The notes under the pieces: model-generated
What the model was told of the DNA's origin: nothing
The model's input: only the letters and a program-made list of their open reading frames with translations
Database searches by the model: none
Position numbers and translations under genes: made by a program
NCBI GenBank assembly: GCA_015350385.1
Contig: WNKI01000001.1
Span: 1,295,870 to 1,359,869, forward strand
Source of the DNA: Aculops lycopersici
Lineage: Eukaryota; Arthropoda; Arachnida; Trombidiformes; Eriophyidae
DNA: 64,000 nucleotides
Direction: 5' to 3'
Part shown: positions 1 through 11,341 of the stretch, piece by piece
Numbering within the stretch: position 1 is the stretch's first letter
How the letters are laid out: each line of letters begins with the position of its first letter

Positions 1-773
1 AAACGGCTTTAGGTTGGACTCTATTGATTGCAAACCTTACCTGCGTCCTATCTCTGGTTGTATCCCTATTATTAGCAATCTTAGATAAGCGAGCCGAGCG
101 GTTGCTTGGCAGGCAGAGCCCTCAATCAGATGAAAAAATCAGATTGAGGGATGCAACGAATTTCAAATCAGAATTTTGGATGCTCACCATAATATGTGTT
201 AGTTTTTACCTAACTATATTTCCCTTCATTGCTCTTGCAGCCAAGTTCTTTCAAACCAAGTGGAACTATGAACCATCAAGTGCAGATGCACTGGATAGTG
301 TCGTCTATATCATATCAGCTATAACATCACCCTTCATAGGACTGCTAGTGGACAAAGTTGGTAGAAACTTAGTGTTTCTATTGGTGGCAAGCATATTAGT
401 TATGATTGGACACATGCTATTAGCAACGACTTTTATTAACCTCTGGATACCAATGATCTCAATCGGAATTGGTTACTCCGTTATGTGCAGTGCCCTTTGG
501 CCACTTGTAGCTTTATCAGTTCCTCAGAATCAACTCGGAACTGCCTATGGAGTTATGCAAGCTATCCAGAATCTTGGCCTAGCAGTTGCGGCTAACATTA
601 CTGGTTTCCTCGTTGATTGGAAGGGTTATATAATTGTCGAAATGTTTTTCGTTCTGTGGGTCTCATTATCTGTGATTTTCTCTATGGTACTCATAGTTCA
701 AGATCACTTCCAAGAAGGCTTGCTAAATCAATCAGCCGCCCAGAGAAAACGAATGGAGGAGAACTCTAATTAG
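1..773 (+). CDS. MFSD1: MFSD1-like lysosomal MFS transporter, C-terminal part
   Basis: The reading frame is open from the left edge (codons from base 3), so only the C-terminal part of about 256 residues is present. It shows the second half of a major facilitator superfamily transporter: several hydrophobic helices, the segment DSVVYIISAITSPFIGLLVD (a loop motif with GLLVDKVGRN), SALWPLVALSVP and QLGTAYGVMQAIQNLGLA. These match animal MFSD1, a lysosomal dipeptide exporter that works with GLMP. That role is family knowledge. The protein ends in a polar tail after the last helix. An AATAAA signal lies at 829-834, 56 bp after the stop. The neighbouring SLC37A4 gene is convergent. The family call is firm; the N-terminus lies outside the window. 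Confidence 0.88.
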   Translation, partial: TALGWTLLIANLTCVLSLVVSLLLAILDKRAERLLGRQSPQSDEKIRLRDATNFKSEFWMLTIICVSFYLTIFPFIALAAKFFQTKWNYEPSSADALDSVVYIISAITSPFIGLLVDKVGRNLVFLLVASILVMIGHMLLATTFINLWIPMISIGIGYSVMCSALWPLVALSVPQNQLGTAYGVMQAIQNLGLAVAANITGFLVDWKGYIIVEMFFVLWVSLSVIFSMVLIVQDHFQEGLLNQSAAQRKRMEENSN

Positions 774-930
774 GTGAAAGATATAATCATTACTTCACAA
801 TCTATACAAGATTCCAGAGCTGAGAAACAATAAATGAATTCTGTGATCTTGGGTGTTCTTAATTTACCTGTTGCCTTGAACAATTTAAGATTGTACTATC
901 TAAATTAACTAACATATTAACTATCATCTT

Positions 931-971
931 GTACAGAGTAGTACAAAAGCTCATCTTGTACTACTCTGTAC
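931..971. repeat. Perfect 16-bp inverted repeat with 9-nt loop
   Basis: Bases 931-946 (GTACAGAGTAGTACAA) are exactly complementary to 956-971, with a 9-nt loop. The hairpin sits between the convergent MFSD1 and SLC37A4 genes, beyond the MFSD1 polyadenylation signal (829-834) and before the SLC37A4 one (TTTATT, 1111-1116). It lies outside both predicted transcripts unless they read through. It could be a mini transposon footprint or a structured element; nothing here decides. Confidence 0.75.
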
Positions 972-1177
972 CTCGGTAAATGGGAGATGGGGTGTTACAA
1001 AAACACAATTGATTTTGCCAAATATCGTCCCGAACTTGAATTTGGGAACTCGCAGTTGAAGATAGAGTCAAATCACTACATTAAAAAGAGTTCCCAAGGA
1101 TGCTAGATTATTTATTAAAAATATAATGCATAGTTCAGTCGTTGACTTTCAAAGCGCTTGACTACCAGAGTAAAATA

Positions 1178-2461
1178 TCAATCTTTCTTCTTACTTCCGC
1201 CGGTAAGCTCTACTTTGTAACGGACATTACGGGCTAGGACTAGGAAACCAATTATGGCAATGGCAGTTGCTTGTAGGATTAAGAAAACTTGAGTCCACGA
1301 ATAGTGTTTGGCGATACTGGCAACAGGTAAACCTGCTACAATCGATCCTATGTTGGCGGCTAGCGCCGCTATGGCATGGGAGGTTCCACTCATACTACTA
1401 TCGACCGATTGAGTGGCCACAACACCGAGGATTGCGATTTGGGCATAGACTGCAGCGCCTAGCAAAATACCGGTTTGATTTATGAAGATTGGACTTGACT
1501 TCATGTCGACAAGAGCGAACAGATAAAGTCCAAGTGCTGTTGCAATGGCAAACAACAAGGCAATAGTCATTCGCGGGTGACCATGAGTAAAGTTGCCCTT
1601 ATGTTTCATATACAAGTCTGATAGGAACCCGGCAGCAATGCCACCAAAAAAGCCACCAAACTCAAAGCTACTCACAAAGCTGTTCGCAACCAGAGAGGAT
1701 TGATGGCAGTCGCGCATAAGGTATAGTTGAGACCAATCAGTTAGAATAGTCTTGATACATGACGCGACAAGGAAACTTATAGCAATGACCCAAGTAAATT
1801 TGCAAGTTAGAAGTATCTTCAGGGCGCTAGATCCTTGTTTCTTGCTTGCAGGTTGCTCTCTTTTGGGACTCTTCTTCGGCGAATTCTTTGTTGAGATCTT
1901 GGTAATAGATGGTGAGTCAGCGATGAATATAAATGCAATGGTTGCTGCCAACAAAGTCAGGGCGCCAACAAATTGTAAGCTTGCGGGCCATCCGTAATTA
2001 AGAATGACATAGGACGCGATAAATGGCGCAACACAACCTGACAGGTTGGAACTCGCCGAGGCCAAACTCCACCAGGTTCCTAGTTCCGCCGGGTCGAACC
2101 AATTCTTCAGGAGCTTTGCAATAGCTGGCCAACCTACACCCTGTGCAAGTCCATTGAGGAACCAGATTGCGGTGTAAGAGGCAACCGAGTTCATTAGTGG
2201 AAAAACCATTGCTGCTAAGCCAGAGATCAAGAGTCCTGAGCTAAATAAGATCCTCGAACTTAGTTTATCGGAGATGATTCCACCCAGAAACTTGCTGATT
2301 GCATAGGCGAAATTTTGACTGCTTAATATGAGACCAACCTGCTCGTTACCAAGACCCTCCTCAATAAGTTTAGGTATGGCAAACGATACTCCTTTCCGGT
2401 TGTACGCGAACATCGCGTACCCGAAGAAGATCACGCTGAATATCAGATACTTTGTTGCCAT
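1178..2461 (-). CDS. SLC37A4: Glucose-6-phosphate / phosphate antiporter of the ER (SLC37A4-like)
   Basis: A complete single-exon ORF of 427 residues, the usual size for SLC37A4. About 12 hydrophobic helices are visible. Family signatures are the N-terminal YNRKGVSFAIPKL, SSQNFAYAISKFLGGIISDK (MFS loop), LFSSGLLISGL, WFLNGLAQGVGWPAIAK and, near the end, GTSHAIAALAANIGSIVAGLPV followed by IAKHYSW. The central loop is lysine- and serine-rich. The C-terminus ends SKKKD, with lysines at -3 and -4, a KKxx-type ER retrieval signal like that of the human protein. The family brings glucose-6-phosphate into the ER lumen in exchange for phosphate. The ATG at 2461 starts right at the conserved N-terminus. 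A TTTATT (AATAAA on the coding strand) lies at 1111-1116. Confident. Confidence 0.92.
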   Translation of the reverse strand: MATKYLIFSVIFFGYAMFAYNRKGVSFAIPKLIEEGLGNEQVGLILSSQNFAYAISKFLGGIISDKLSSRILFSSGLLISGLAAMVFPLMNSVASYTAIWFLNGLAQGVGWPAIAKLLKNWFDPAELGTWWSLASASSNLSGCVAPFIASYVILNYGWPASLQFVGALTLLAATIAFIFIADSPSITKISTKNSPKKSPKREQPASKKQGSSALKILLTCKFTWVIAISFLVASCIKTILTDWSQLYLMRDCHQSSLVANSFVSSFEFGGFFGGIAAGFLSDLYMKHKGNFTHGHPRMTIALLFAIATALGLYLFALVDMKSSPIFINQTGILLGAAVYAQIAILGVVATQSVDSSMSGTSHAIAALAANIGSIVAGLPVASIAKHYSWTQVFLILQATAIAIIGFLVLARNVRYKVELTGGSKKKD

Positions 2462-2961
2462 TTTGACACTTACTCGACTATTGATATAATTATAGTGAAA
2501 TTATTATTATGTAATACTGTATTTTCTCAAATGATACCTCTCACATTTACGCCCGGAGCAGTCAGCAACAATGCGTCGTGCGTACTATTATCAGTCGCCC
2601 AACATCAACCACTTGTGGCTTCGCGTGATGGGAGCGTGCAATCAGAGTGCGGTCACTACATGTCAATGCATATCGAGACGCTTACTCCCGTTCGAGGCCA
2701 TACATGGAACTTGAAAGATCACATATAGTTAAATCATTCATACAGTTCTTTATGATACACCGAGATAGGTACTTAGATGGATCAATAGTAACTTGTCACT
2801 TGCATACCTCGAACTTGTAATTCATGTACAACTAATAAAGTGAGTTGAAATTTAGGCTCTAGCAATGGTAAAGAATTCATCTCGTGTTGATGACAAAAGT
2901 CTAAATTTACATCATACTTTCGGGAGGGTTTTTATTTACTCTTAATTAACAGTTTGGGTAC

Positions 2962-3285
2962 CTAACCGAACAAGTCGAAGCCCATGTCTCCATCGTCATC
3001 CTCCTCCTCTTCCTCAACCTTCTCCTCCTTCTTGGCCTCGGCTGGGGCAGCAGCTCCAGCAGCAGCAGGCGCCGCCGCTCCGCCTGAAGGTATCTTAGCC
3101 AACTTCTCGCTACCTTTGGCAATCAATTCTTCTAGGTTCTTTCCACTGAGTTCCGAAACAACCTTCTTCGATTGGGCTCCATCGCACTCCACTCCAACTG
3201 AGCCTAGGATCTTCTTAATGTCCTCCTCAGATGGGGCCTTGTTTCCACCTAGGATGGCCAACATGTAAGCAGCGACGTAACGCAT
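2962..3285 (-). CDS. RPLP2: 60S acidic ribosomal protein P2
   Basis: A complete ORF of 107 residues. It starts MRYVAAYMLAILGG and has the P2-type dimerisation helices (about 1-65), an alanine/proline/glycine hinge (AAAPAAAGAAAPAEA), an acidic stretch (EEEEEDDDGDMGF) and the terminal DMGFDLFG. P2 pairs with P1 on P0 to form the ribosomal stalk that recruits elongation factors. The final residues are DLFG rather than the more usual GLFD. A TTTATT (AATAAA on the coding strand) lies at 2931-2936, about 25 bp past the stop. The gene is divergent from MRPS15. Very confident. Confidence 0.96.
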   Translation of the reverse strand: MRYVAAYMLAILGGNKAPSEEDIKKILGSVGVECDGAQSKKVVSELSGKNLEELIAKGSEKLAKIPSGGAAAPAAAGAAAPAEAKKEEKVEEEEEDDDGDMGFDLFG

Positions 3286-3692
3286 TTTGTTGAGGATTTA
3301 ATCTATTATATATGTCTTGCAATATAAATATATAATTTATCCAAGCTGGTGGCTAGGATAAAGATGCTTATTATTTAAGAGTCCAATAGGGTAAATAATC
3401 TGTCTAGATCGATAGTAGATGATGATTGATTAATAGTATGCCGGATAATTCCGTATTCTTCACTTCTCTCTGCGCTGCAGTCTATAGAAACACATGCCAT
3501 TCGAAAGCTCCGTCCATAGATTTCCCGGATCGACGTGGGCAAAAACGTGGTATGCGCTTGCGCATCACAAGTAGCGCGCAAGATTCAAAAATTTGTTTTG
3601 TAGAAGAAAGTCCACATGTTTTTTGTTTAGGTAAAGCAAGTTGAACTTTTTGTTCCCCATGGATTCCAGGTATATTGACCTCAATTATAACC
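3286..3692. promoter_or_regulatory. Shared upstream region of divergent RPLP2 and MRPS15
   Basis: These 407 bases separate the two divergent start codons, so they must hold both 5' UTRs and probably a bidirectional promoter. The part next to RPLP2 is AT-rich (TATATATG near 3306; TATAAATATATAATTT near 3323). Small ORFs inside it look like chance. No core element could be assigned with confidence. Confidence 0.45.
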
Positions 3693-4475
3693 ATGATTTT
3701 CTCAAATATTGTAAGGACAGGTATTAACCTAACAGCAAAACGTTACACGAGAAAAAAAAGAATGCCTATGAAAGCATGGCCTAACGATTGGGTTCCATTT
3801 GTTTGGAATCGGCCCGTTAAAGTTCCATCCTACTTCAATACAGGTGATTTGAGAGATTTGGGGCAGCCAGAGAAAGATGAGCTCCCTCCGGAACTGGGTT
3901 TATCCTCAGAATTGAAATCGTTAAATCCAGATAACGAGTTGAGAAAGTTATTTTCACTAGATCATGCCAAAAGGAGTCACTATAACAAAACTCGAGAGTT
4001 TGCGCTAACTCAGAAAATGGGTTTAATACACCAAGTTGACTATTGTAACTCTCTAGAGGCGAAGATTACAAAATTGACGCATGCATTGCGTCATGTAGTA
4101 GCTTTGGTCAAGGAGGGAAATGTAAGTAGGTCAGGATTCATCGGCTATCAAAAGCAGAGGGCAACTGCAATCATGGGTAGGAGATACCGTTACCTATGTG
4201 AGCTGCAAGAACTCCACAAGGATAGATTTCATAAGATCATCAAAGAATTAGACATAGAACCCAAAGATAACTTAATCAATCTTGAAACAGAGATGCCCTA
4301 TAGAAAAATACAAATGCGTCGGTTAGCCATTAACTATGCTCGTGATATGAAGGACAAGAAGGTAGAGGACTTCATGGCATCATTAGATGAAGAGAAGGTG
4401 AATTTCGAGAAGGAGAAACAGGAGACTTTGAAGTGGATTGCTGAAAAGGAAAAAGAACTCGGCATGATTGTATAA
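3693..4475 (+). CDS. MRPS15: Mitochondrial small-subunit ribosomal protein uS15m
   Basis: 260 residues from the ATG at 3693. The frame is open a few codons further upstream but without an ATG. The N-terminus (IFSNIVRTGINLTAKRYTRKKR) is basic and Ser/Thr-rich, fitting a mitochondrial import sequence. The central region (residues about 105-200) carries the S15 fold: ITKLTHALRHVV, followed by a basic stretch ending GYQKQRATAIMGRRYRYLCE, the conserved rRNA-binding part. A lysine- and glutamate-rich C-terminal helix follows. Length matches animal MRPS15. It would act in the small subunit of the mitochondrial ribosome. Divergent from RPLP2 with 407 bp between starts. Confidence 0.85.
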   Translation: MIFSNIVRTGINLTAKRYTRKKRMPMKAWPNDWVPFVWNRPVKVPSYFNTGDLRDLGQPEKDELPPELGLSSELKSLNPDNELRKLFSLDHAKRSHYNKTREFALTQKMGLIHQVDYCNSLEAKITKLTHALRHVVALVKEGNVSRSGFIGYQKQRATAIMGRRYRYLCELQELHKDRFHKIIKELDIEPKDNLINLETEMPYRKIQMRRLAINYARDMKDKKVEDFMASLDEEKVNFEKEKQETLKWIAEKEKELGMIV

Positions 4476-7400
4476 TCGTTTACTCGATTTGTATTGATTA
4501 TTATTATTACTACCAATTGAATTGAACTGTATATTTAGCAACTCCCACTTATTGATGTTATTCGCAATATATGTTTATCCGCCGATTGCTAGACTTGATA
4601 TAAACTCCATTTCATTGTGCATTAAACTCCACAAGCAAAACTAGTCATTGATACTGCTGACCCGGTGATACAATTTGAAATCAGTGCTGAAAAGCATTAG
4701 TCAAGCTAGCATCACCTCGATTTGAAGCTAAACGATCAAGTCTTCGGTATCAGTCAGAGATTTGAAAAGGTTCATATCACTTCGGGACGAGCAACTCAAA
4801 CTGGATTAAATCCAAGCTTGATGAGCGTTGATAAACTTGGGTATCGGAAAGATACCAGTTGGCGCTAGAGGCTAGAGAGGTAGACACAACTAAGATGGCG
4901 GCAAGATCAGTTGTCTTTTCTCTAGAATAATTACAGAGAGAAGCCATACGGAACTTGCGGCAACCACTTGTTTTTCCGCCTCCGTAAATTTTCATTGAGC
5001 GTCAAATAATTGCTGCCGTCGTGTTGTAGCGGTTGCATATGGGCAATCAGGCCAGTCGGGCATCTAGCTAGCCAGTCTGTACCTGTTGCAACTGGTAATG
5101 CTGATAATGTAGCCGAGTTTTGTAACCTTCATCTTGTAAGGGGAAAACCAACGAAAGATGTGGTAGAAGCGAACGACCACAACTATATGGAGACGACACT
5201 TTACGCATATTAATAACCCTCTCCGCCTTCTAGTCGATATCGCTAACTGTTGCTTGATGAGACAGAAATGAGAGAGACTAAATGGTCTCATGTGTCGCAA
5301 AGCCTTCTTTTCCTTTTTAGACTCCGCCATCAGAATCCATACATTGAAATTCATTAATGAACTTCCCCTGCAATTTGATAGTCCATTGCAAACAGTTGCA
5401 AGCGCAATCGTCTTTTCCGTTCAAGCAGGTGGTCGCGGCTAAGCTCATTCGGACTCAACAGGTAACCGAGAGTCAAGTTCGGCAGGCTTGAGCGAACAAA
5501 CCACCGAGAGGACAATTTATTATCGTGCAGCTCGAACTGGAAAGCAACTTTTTGGTTGGTGTTGTTTATGCTGTTACTGTTGTCAGTCTAAAGCAACCGG
5601 TTATCTCAATGTCGACGCTATCTCTTGTTGGCATCCGTTTGTCTCCCCTGAAGTTTCAGTGACTTTAAAAATACCATCGGAGCTTACGGCTTCGATAGTA
5701 CTGCCACAGCAATAGCATCATCAACATGCGGACAACGTGATACCGATGAGGTGTGACACACTTACCGGTATCTTCGTCGTTGAATTTTGGTGTTTATTCA
5801 GTCTATAACCTTAGGTTAGATTACAAGAGAGGAAATATGAGTTGAGAGATTCGAGAATTAGATTAGCGTTGAGTTTGGCGAGTTTCGAGCTTGGTGATCT
5901 CGCTAGCCGAAGTTAAACTTGCATCTGCCCATCTAACTTCCATATTTTAGCTTATATATATATATATATATGTATATGTGTATATTTTATATTTATGCTT
6001 AAATTTCTTTGGTTTTGCCACTGGGACGAGGTCATTTCTCAGGTGGACAGAGCGGCAAGAGGCGATCGTTTGTCTGGCTCATTGGTCTTGCCAAAATGTC
6101 GCGTCTCTAAATCATCTGGCGAGAAGAGAAATTTTAGCCTAACCAGTCGGCCACAGGATTACTCAAGCTAACTCAACTAGAAAGATAGAGGGAGAGACGT
6201 CACTTGTTGACTGAGACGGGTGTTCAGTTTTAGGCAGTGTGTTAATGGTCGTTTATGGTCAAAAACTGAGTGTTTTGAGGTTGCAGCGACTATCGACATC
6301 GTCACCGTAGTTCTAGAGGCAACCAGTTAAGTTGTTGTGTAACCGAATGTCTAACGGATTTAGCCACAACAACCATTGACAGTTTTCATTTCTAGTTGTT
6401 GATGCTACAACTTCCACAACCACCACCACCACCGATGGCCTTCTTCATATTCGAACGCGTTTACCTGTTAGAACAAGCAACGTCTACATGTAGAGGTTGA
6501 AATAGATAATCAGCCTAAACAAGCGAACGACTGACACAAATCATCTCTTTTATTTTTCAAAAGCAAGGCCGACTTTTCACCTGTCGTCAGCTCGTAACTT
6601 GAAGAAATTATAATGTTGCCGAAATTTCTCTCTTTCTTTCTTTCTCTCCCTCCTCCCTTTGAACTGTTGGCTTTCAAGCCGAGAGAGTGAGAGAAACACA
6701 AGTGAAAAACTCGGCCGCTTCTCTTCTCCTTCTCCTTCTCCTTCTAATACGTATACTTTGGACTCCTCGCATCTCAAAAGTTGTAGTTTGTCCCAAGAAT
6801 AAGCAGTGGCAACAGCTAGTTGCGATAGACTTTGGCAAATAAAAAGGACAGCCACTTGTTGGCATTGTTAACAAGCAAATCAACACTCACTAGACACTCG
6901 AAGCGAGAGAGTTTATTTGCTAGTTTGCTACTAGTAGTTTACATGAATGCACCTATCCACCTGTTGACGAGTCTACCTGGCGAATAAGTGATTTCTCCGT
7001 TTGTCTTACTTTCCTCCACTTATTTACTGTCATCACCCTCGTGATGCAAGAGCTTGTTTTTTTCTCGCTAAACTAATAGAGCCTAGAGGATCCTCTGCTT
7101 AGAAGTCGTTGTTCTCTTTTGGAAGAAAGTCGAATGAGCAAACACTTTCAGAAGAGCGCCGGATGGAGCGTCGAGCGAGGAGAAGTTTTAAAGGTTATGA
7201 TTTGCATCCTCGCATTGCAACTGTAGCACAAGACTAAAGCCACACATAGACGATGCTTATTTGCCGTCACTGGCAATTGGTCTAAGCAAACAGAGGGAGA
7301 GAGAGAAACTAAGCAAGATTCTAGCGGGAGATTAGCGAAGATGACTACGAGGATGACGACCATCATTGAGAGGAAGGATATCTTGTCGATCGTTGCTCTC

Positions 7401-8473
7401 GAAGGGTCACCTGGGGAGTTGCGTTTACGTCGCATTGTTTGCTTTCTAATACAACAACAACAACAACCACCACCACCACCAAAGTGAAGCCATCGTCTAG
7501 TTAACTGGTCGAACTGCCGCTTGACTCTCTAGTTGGTTGATTTAGTGAGAGTTGCTGAATAATCAAGTGGAGCTTTGTGGTCTCAACTTGGATTTGCTGT
7601 CGGTTCTTCTTATCCTTCCCCTTCTCCTTATTTTCTGTCTAGTTTCTTCTGCTTCTAAATTCGAGCTTCGAGCTTCTGAGATCCAAACAAGCCAGAGAAA
7701 CACGAAGACATTCGAGATAGATTGCCAGCCAGCTATCTAACCAAAGTTTAGGTTAAGAGGAAGAAACTAGATCGTTTTCACTTGAGCGCAAACACAACAC
7801 TCATGCAAAACTTCGGTTCCTGCAGAGAGAGAGAGTTCCAGGTAAGCAGACGACATCATGACTATCGTCGAGTTCATTTCACTTGTCGTGTGTCTCTTCT
7901 TCGTTGGAGCTTATTTTTGGTTTTGTTTGGGTAGTAAAAAGAATCGCAATAACTTGTTGTCGTTGCTGTGCTCTGGCCAGAAGGCAATAGTTGAATAGTC
8001 CGATCTAAGATCTCCATTAGCAAACTAGCAAGCGTGCTAGCTCGCCACAGGTTGTTGTGATCTCCTCTCTGTCGAGTTACCTTTGACCGCTAACTTTAAA
8101 GTGTAGAGTTTGGAGAAATTTAACCTGCACTCGGAGCGGTCAGTTTGCTTGCTCAACTCCGGGGCATTCTCTAAGATTTCGACTCCAAAATTGCTATTTA
8201 CTACCCAGACAACACAACTAAATAATCTTCGGTTTCCCATCGAGTCTAATGGAGCAAGCGAGTTTAACTCTCGCTAGTTGGCGTCATGATCAAATCGTTC
8301 ATCATTGTGACTCAACTCGACTTCGATCCGCAGCACTAAGAGTGTGGTTGTCTCCTCGTTTGCATTTCCCTTGTCACTCGTCTCAAGTTGCAGTTACAGC
8401 CAACATGAGCGGCCAGCAGCAACAAGTGGCCAATTGTTTGCATGACCTCAGCACTGGCAGGTGAGTGAGAGGT

Positions 8474-8504
<31 letters not shown>

Positions 8505-10841
8505 CCAGTCAGTCAGTCAGTCACTCAACTATATAAACTGAGGGGAGAGGGTAACTACGCGAGCTATAAAGTAAACGGAAACGAGTGACCTCCTTCTTGC
8601 GTGCCAATAGCAACAACAAGTCCACCACTTGTTGCATCAACTTCACTGACTCATCACCGGGGCTCATTAGAATAGGCAACCAACATGTTAACGAGGTGAT
8701 CGTTGACAACAAGTCGATTAAATCCCTCCCTGCTAATACCTGGCTTCAAGTGAGTTGATGCACCCGACAAACCAACTAAACTTTCCCATAAGCTCCAGTC
8801 TCCTGTTGAGCCCCAAAGCTTCGGCTGTAAGTCGACAGGTCGTCTCTGCTAGAGTTTATCTTGCTACAAGATGAGTCCAGCTGCCAGTCGATGAAGATCC
8901 GCCAATCGGTTGCTGGCCAACTGATGGGTGTAGAGAGATGGAGAGGCGGAACATTTGCACCACTCTTAAGTCGGATTTAGGCTCCGCAAATCTCGACGGT
9001 CGCGAGTGGAGCCGCCTCGTAAAGAGGCAAAGAAGCAATGGCAAATGCAATGGTAGCAATGACTTTCTATGAACAGGAGAAAGGCACCTAGAAGTTGAGA
9101 GAAAAGCGCCAATCGGTCGGCCAGCTAGACCAACTAACCGACTGACTGAGTTGCCTCTTGACGTTGGCCGTCATCAAATAATTTGAATGCCAACAAGTGA
9201 GCCAGTCAGTCGGTGGCTTTCTATCTCAGTGGTTCAGTGAGTCGTTTGGTTTGTTTACTAGATTTGAGTTGTTGTTGCTGTAGCATTGAAGCTGGCAAAG
9301 TTGCGCGTCCGGCTTCTTGGTTGCTAATTTATTACACAACGGCAAGGGGAAGACATCCGTTTGAACGGCCGATCCGGCGAGCAACATTGCTGGTCCATTT
9401 GTTCGCTGGCAAGCTAGCTTGCAGTTAGTTAGTTAGTTAGTTTCGTTCTTGCAGCTGAGCAATTCAATGTGGCCGCCAAACGGAGAGAAGCAGGAGGACA
9501 CGCAGGTTTGCTGTCTGTGTTCATTTGAATGCTTCGAACATGAGGCTTCTCCTATCGCAACTACTTTTGCACCTGAGGATAACTCCAAAAACTCGTTGCA
9601 GCCGTTGAGTTGACTGGCAAGTAGCGAGTGGCCGAGCAGCAGAGAGCGCAACTAATGAAGCGATGGCAAGCTAGTGAGTTTTCCCGCTGCACTGGCAAGC
9701 TCGTTCACCGTAAGCCGCCGCCACCGTTGCCGCCGCAGGAGAGAACTCGCTTGTCGCTGAAGCGGTCGCCGCTAGCGTAGCGAAACTACCTTTCGCTGAG
9801 AGATGCGAGCAGCGAAACTACCCGTTTAGCCTCCGCGCTCCTCCTTTTCCTCCTTCTGCTGCTGCTTCTCTCTCCCTCTCGTTCTTAGCTCGCCGTTAGT
9901 CCTGCCTCCAAACTAACGTTAGTTTCGCTTCGCCTCGGGAAACCTCGCAAAGCAACTAAATGATTCCTCGCCGTCGTCCAGTCCACTGACCTATATACAG
10001 TGGCGACTTTTGCCGCGGCGCGCCGATTAGCTCAGGGGAAGGCAGCCGCATAGTACCAAAGGCAACAGGTGAGCTCTAGCCTGTGGCGCTTCTTTGCCTC
10101 GAAGGTCCAGCTTCTCCGCGGCGCGCAAACCGTTAGCTTTCCGTTAGCTTAGCTCAGTTTCTTCTCTCTTACCTGCAAGACTCCTTACCGTTGACGCCGC
10201 CACCGCCGCCGCCGCTGCTGCTGCTCATAATCGTAATCATAATCATCATCATCTTGCGCCGCAACCAAACTGGCAAGCTAGCGCATTCGTTTGGCGAGCT
10301 AGCAGACGAGCAGGTCAACCGGCAGCAATAGTATTGGTCAAAGTCAATGCCAGCGGCGCAAAGAAGAGTGTAAGTTTTGATTGCTGGTGGAACGTTTGAG
10401 GTAGGCAATAGTTAGCAAAAGAGAAGTAGAGAGAATAACTAACTATCTAACTGAATTTCATTCGAGTTGTTGTTATAATTTGGAAATTGACAATTTTTGT
10501 CCTCTCATTTAGTTGAAGGTATCGCAAGTGAGACTTGATCTTGGGAAACAAAACGAAAAGAAACAAGAACAAGATCAACTACAACCACTAAAACCATTAA
10601 GGCGACAGAATTTGTCGTAAGCTCAATCATTGTTATTAGTACCATTTGAAAATTTTCTATTTTATTACCTGATCACGCCACACACATTATGAAGTTGAGG
10701 CCGCAAGTTACTGGTCAACAGCAAGAAACCACCACCACTAGCACCTGTTGCCAATCAAGTTGCAAGAGAAGATTTAATCACATTGTTAGAAGCAATAGAA
10801 ACCAATTAAGAAACGGGCTCGCCACACAAAGAAGCAACAAA
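4476..10841. other. Long non-coding region upstream of the ZP gene
   Basis: I see no convincing gene here; the short ORFs are low-complexity or lack family features. The stretch holds dinucleotide and tetranucleotide runs: (TA)n near 5950-5970, (GA)n at 8475-8499, CAGT repeats at 8507-8523 and TTAG repeats near 9425-9440. It also holds CTAG-rich words (GGCAAGCTAG at 9408, 9665 and 10272) and a GC-rich part from about 9650 to 10400. A possible start for the ZP gene is TATATA at 9992-9997, followed by a donor-like ACAG/GTGAGC near 10070 and a pyrimidine-rich acceptor near 10511. That would be a non-coding first exon; this is speculation. Confidence 0.5.
8475..8523. repeat. (GA)n and (CAGT)n microsatellites
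   Basis: A GA run at 8475-8499 is followed after a few bases by four CAGT units at 8507-8523, in the non-coding region upstream of the ZP gene. Confidence 0.9.
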
Positions 10842-11310
10842 ATGACTACTAAATTTTTGACACTCCTACTGCCACTATGTTTAGTCTTAGCTTTCACCCA
10901 CCAACTCCAACTAACGGCGGCCATTCAGGCGGGCGAGCAACACGTGGCCGCAGCGCCAGCGGCCGACGCCAACCAGCCACCAACTGGGCCCATGTTGTCG
11001 ATGGGCAGCGAGTCTAGCTCGGCGTTGGAGTCTTCGGCTGCGCTGGCTGGCGATGATTTGATTGCTGCTGAGTCGTCGCAGTCACCGGAAGCCGCGGAGC
11101 ACAAGTCATTTACAAGCGCCCAGGTGATCCGACAGGTAAGTTTCCGATCAGAGATGAAATCAATGACTCGATTCCTTCATTGCTCCATGGAAATTTTTCA
11201 TACAAGTTTCCGTGACTAACTCTTATGATAATCATAATGTTGAAATCCAAACCACAGGATCCACAGATGCCAGCCTCAGTGGCGCCCATCGTCTACCCGC
11301 AACAACCACA

Positions 11311-11341
<31 letters not shown>

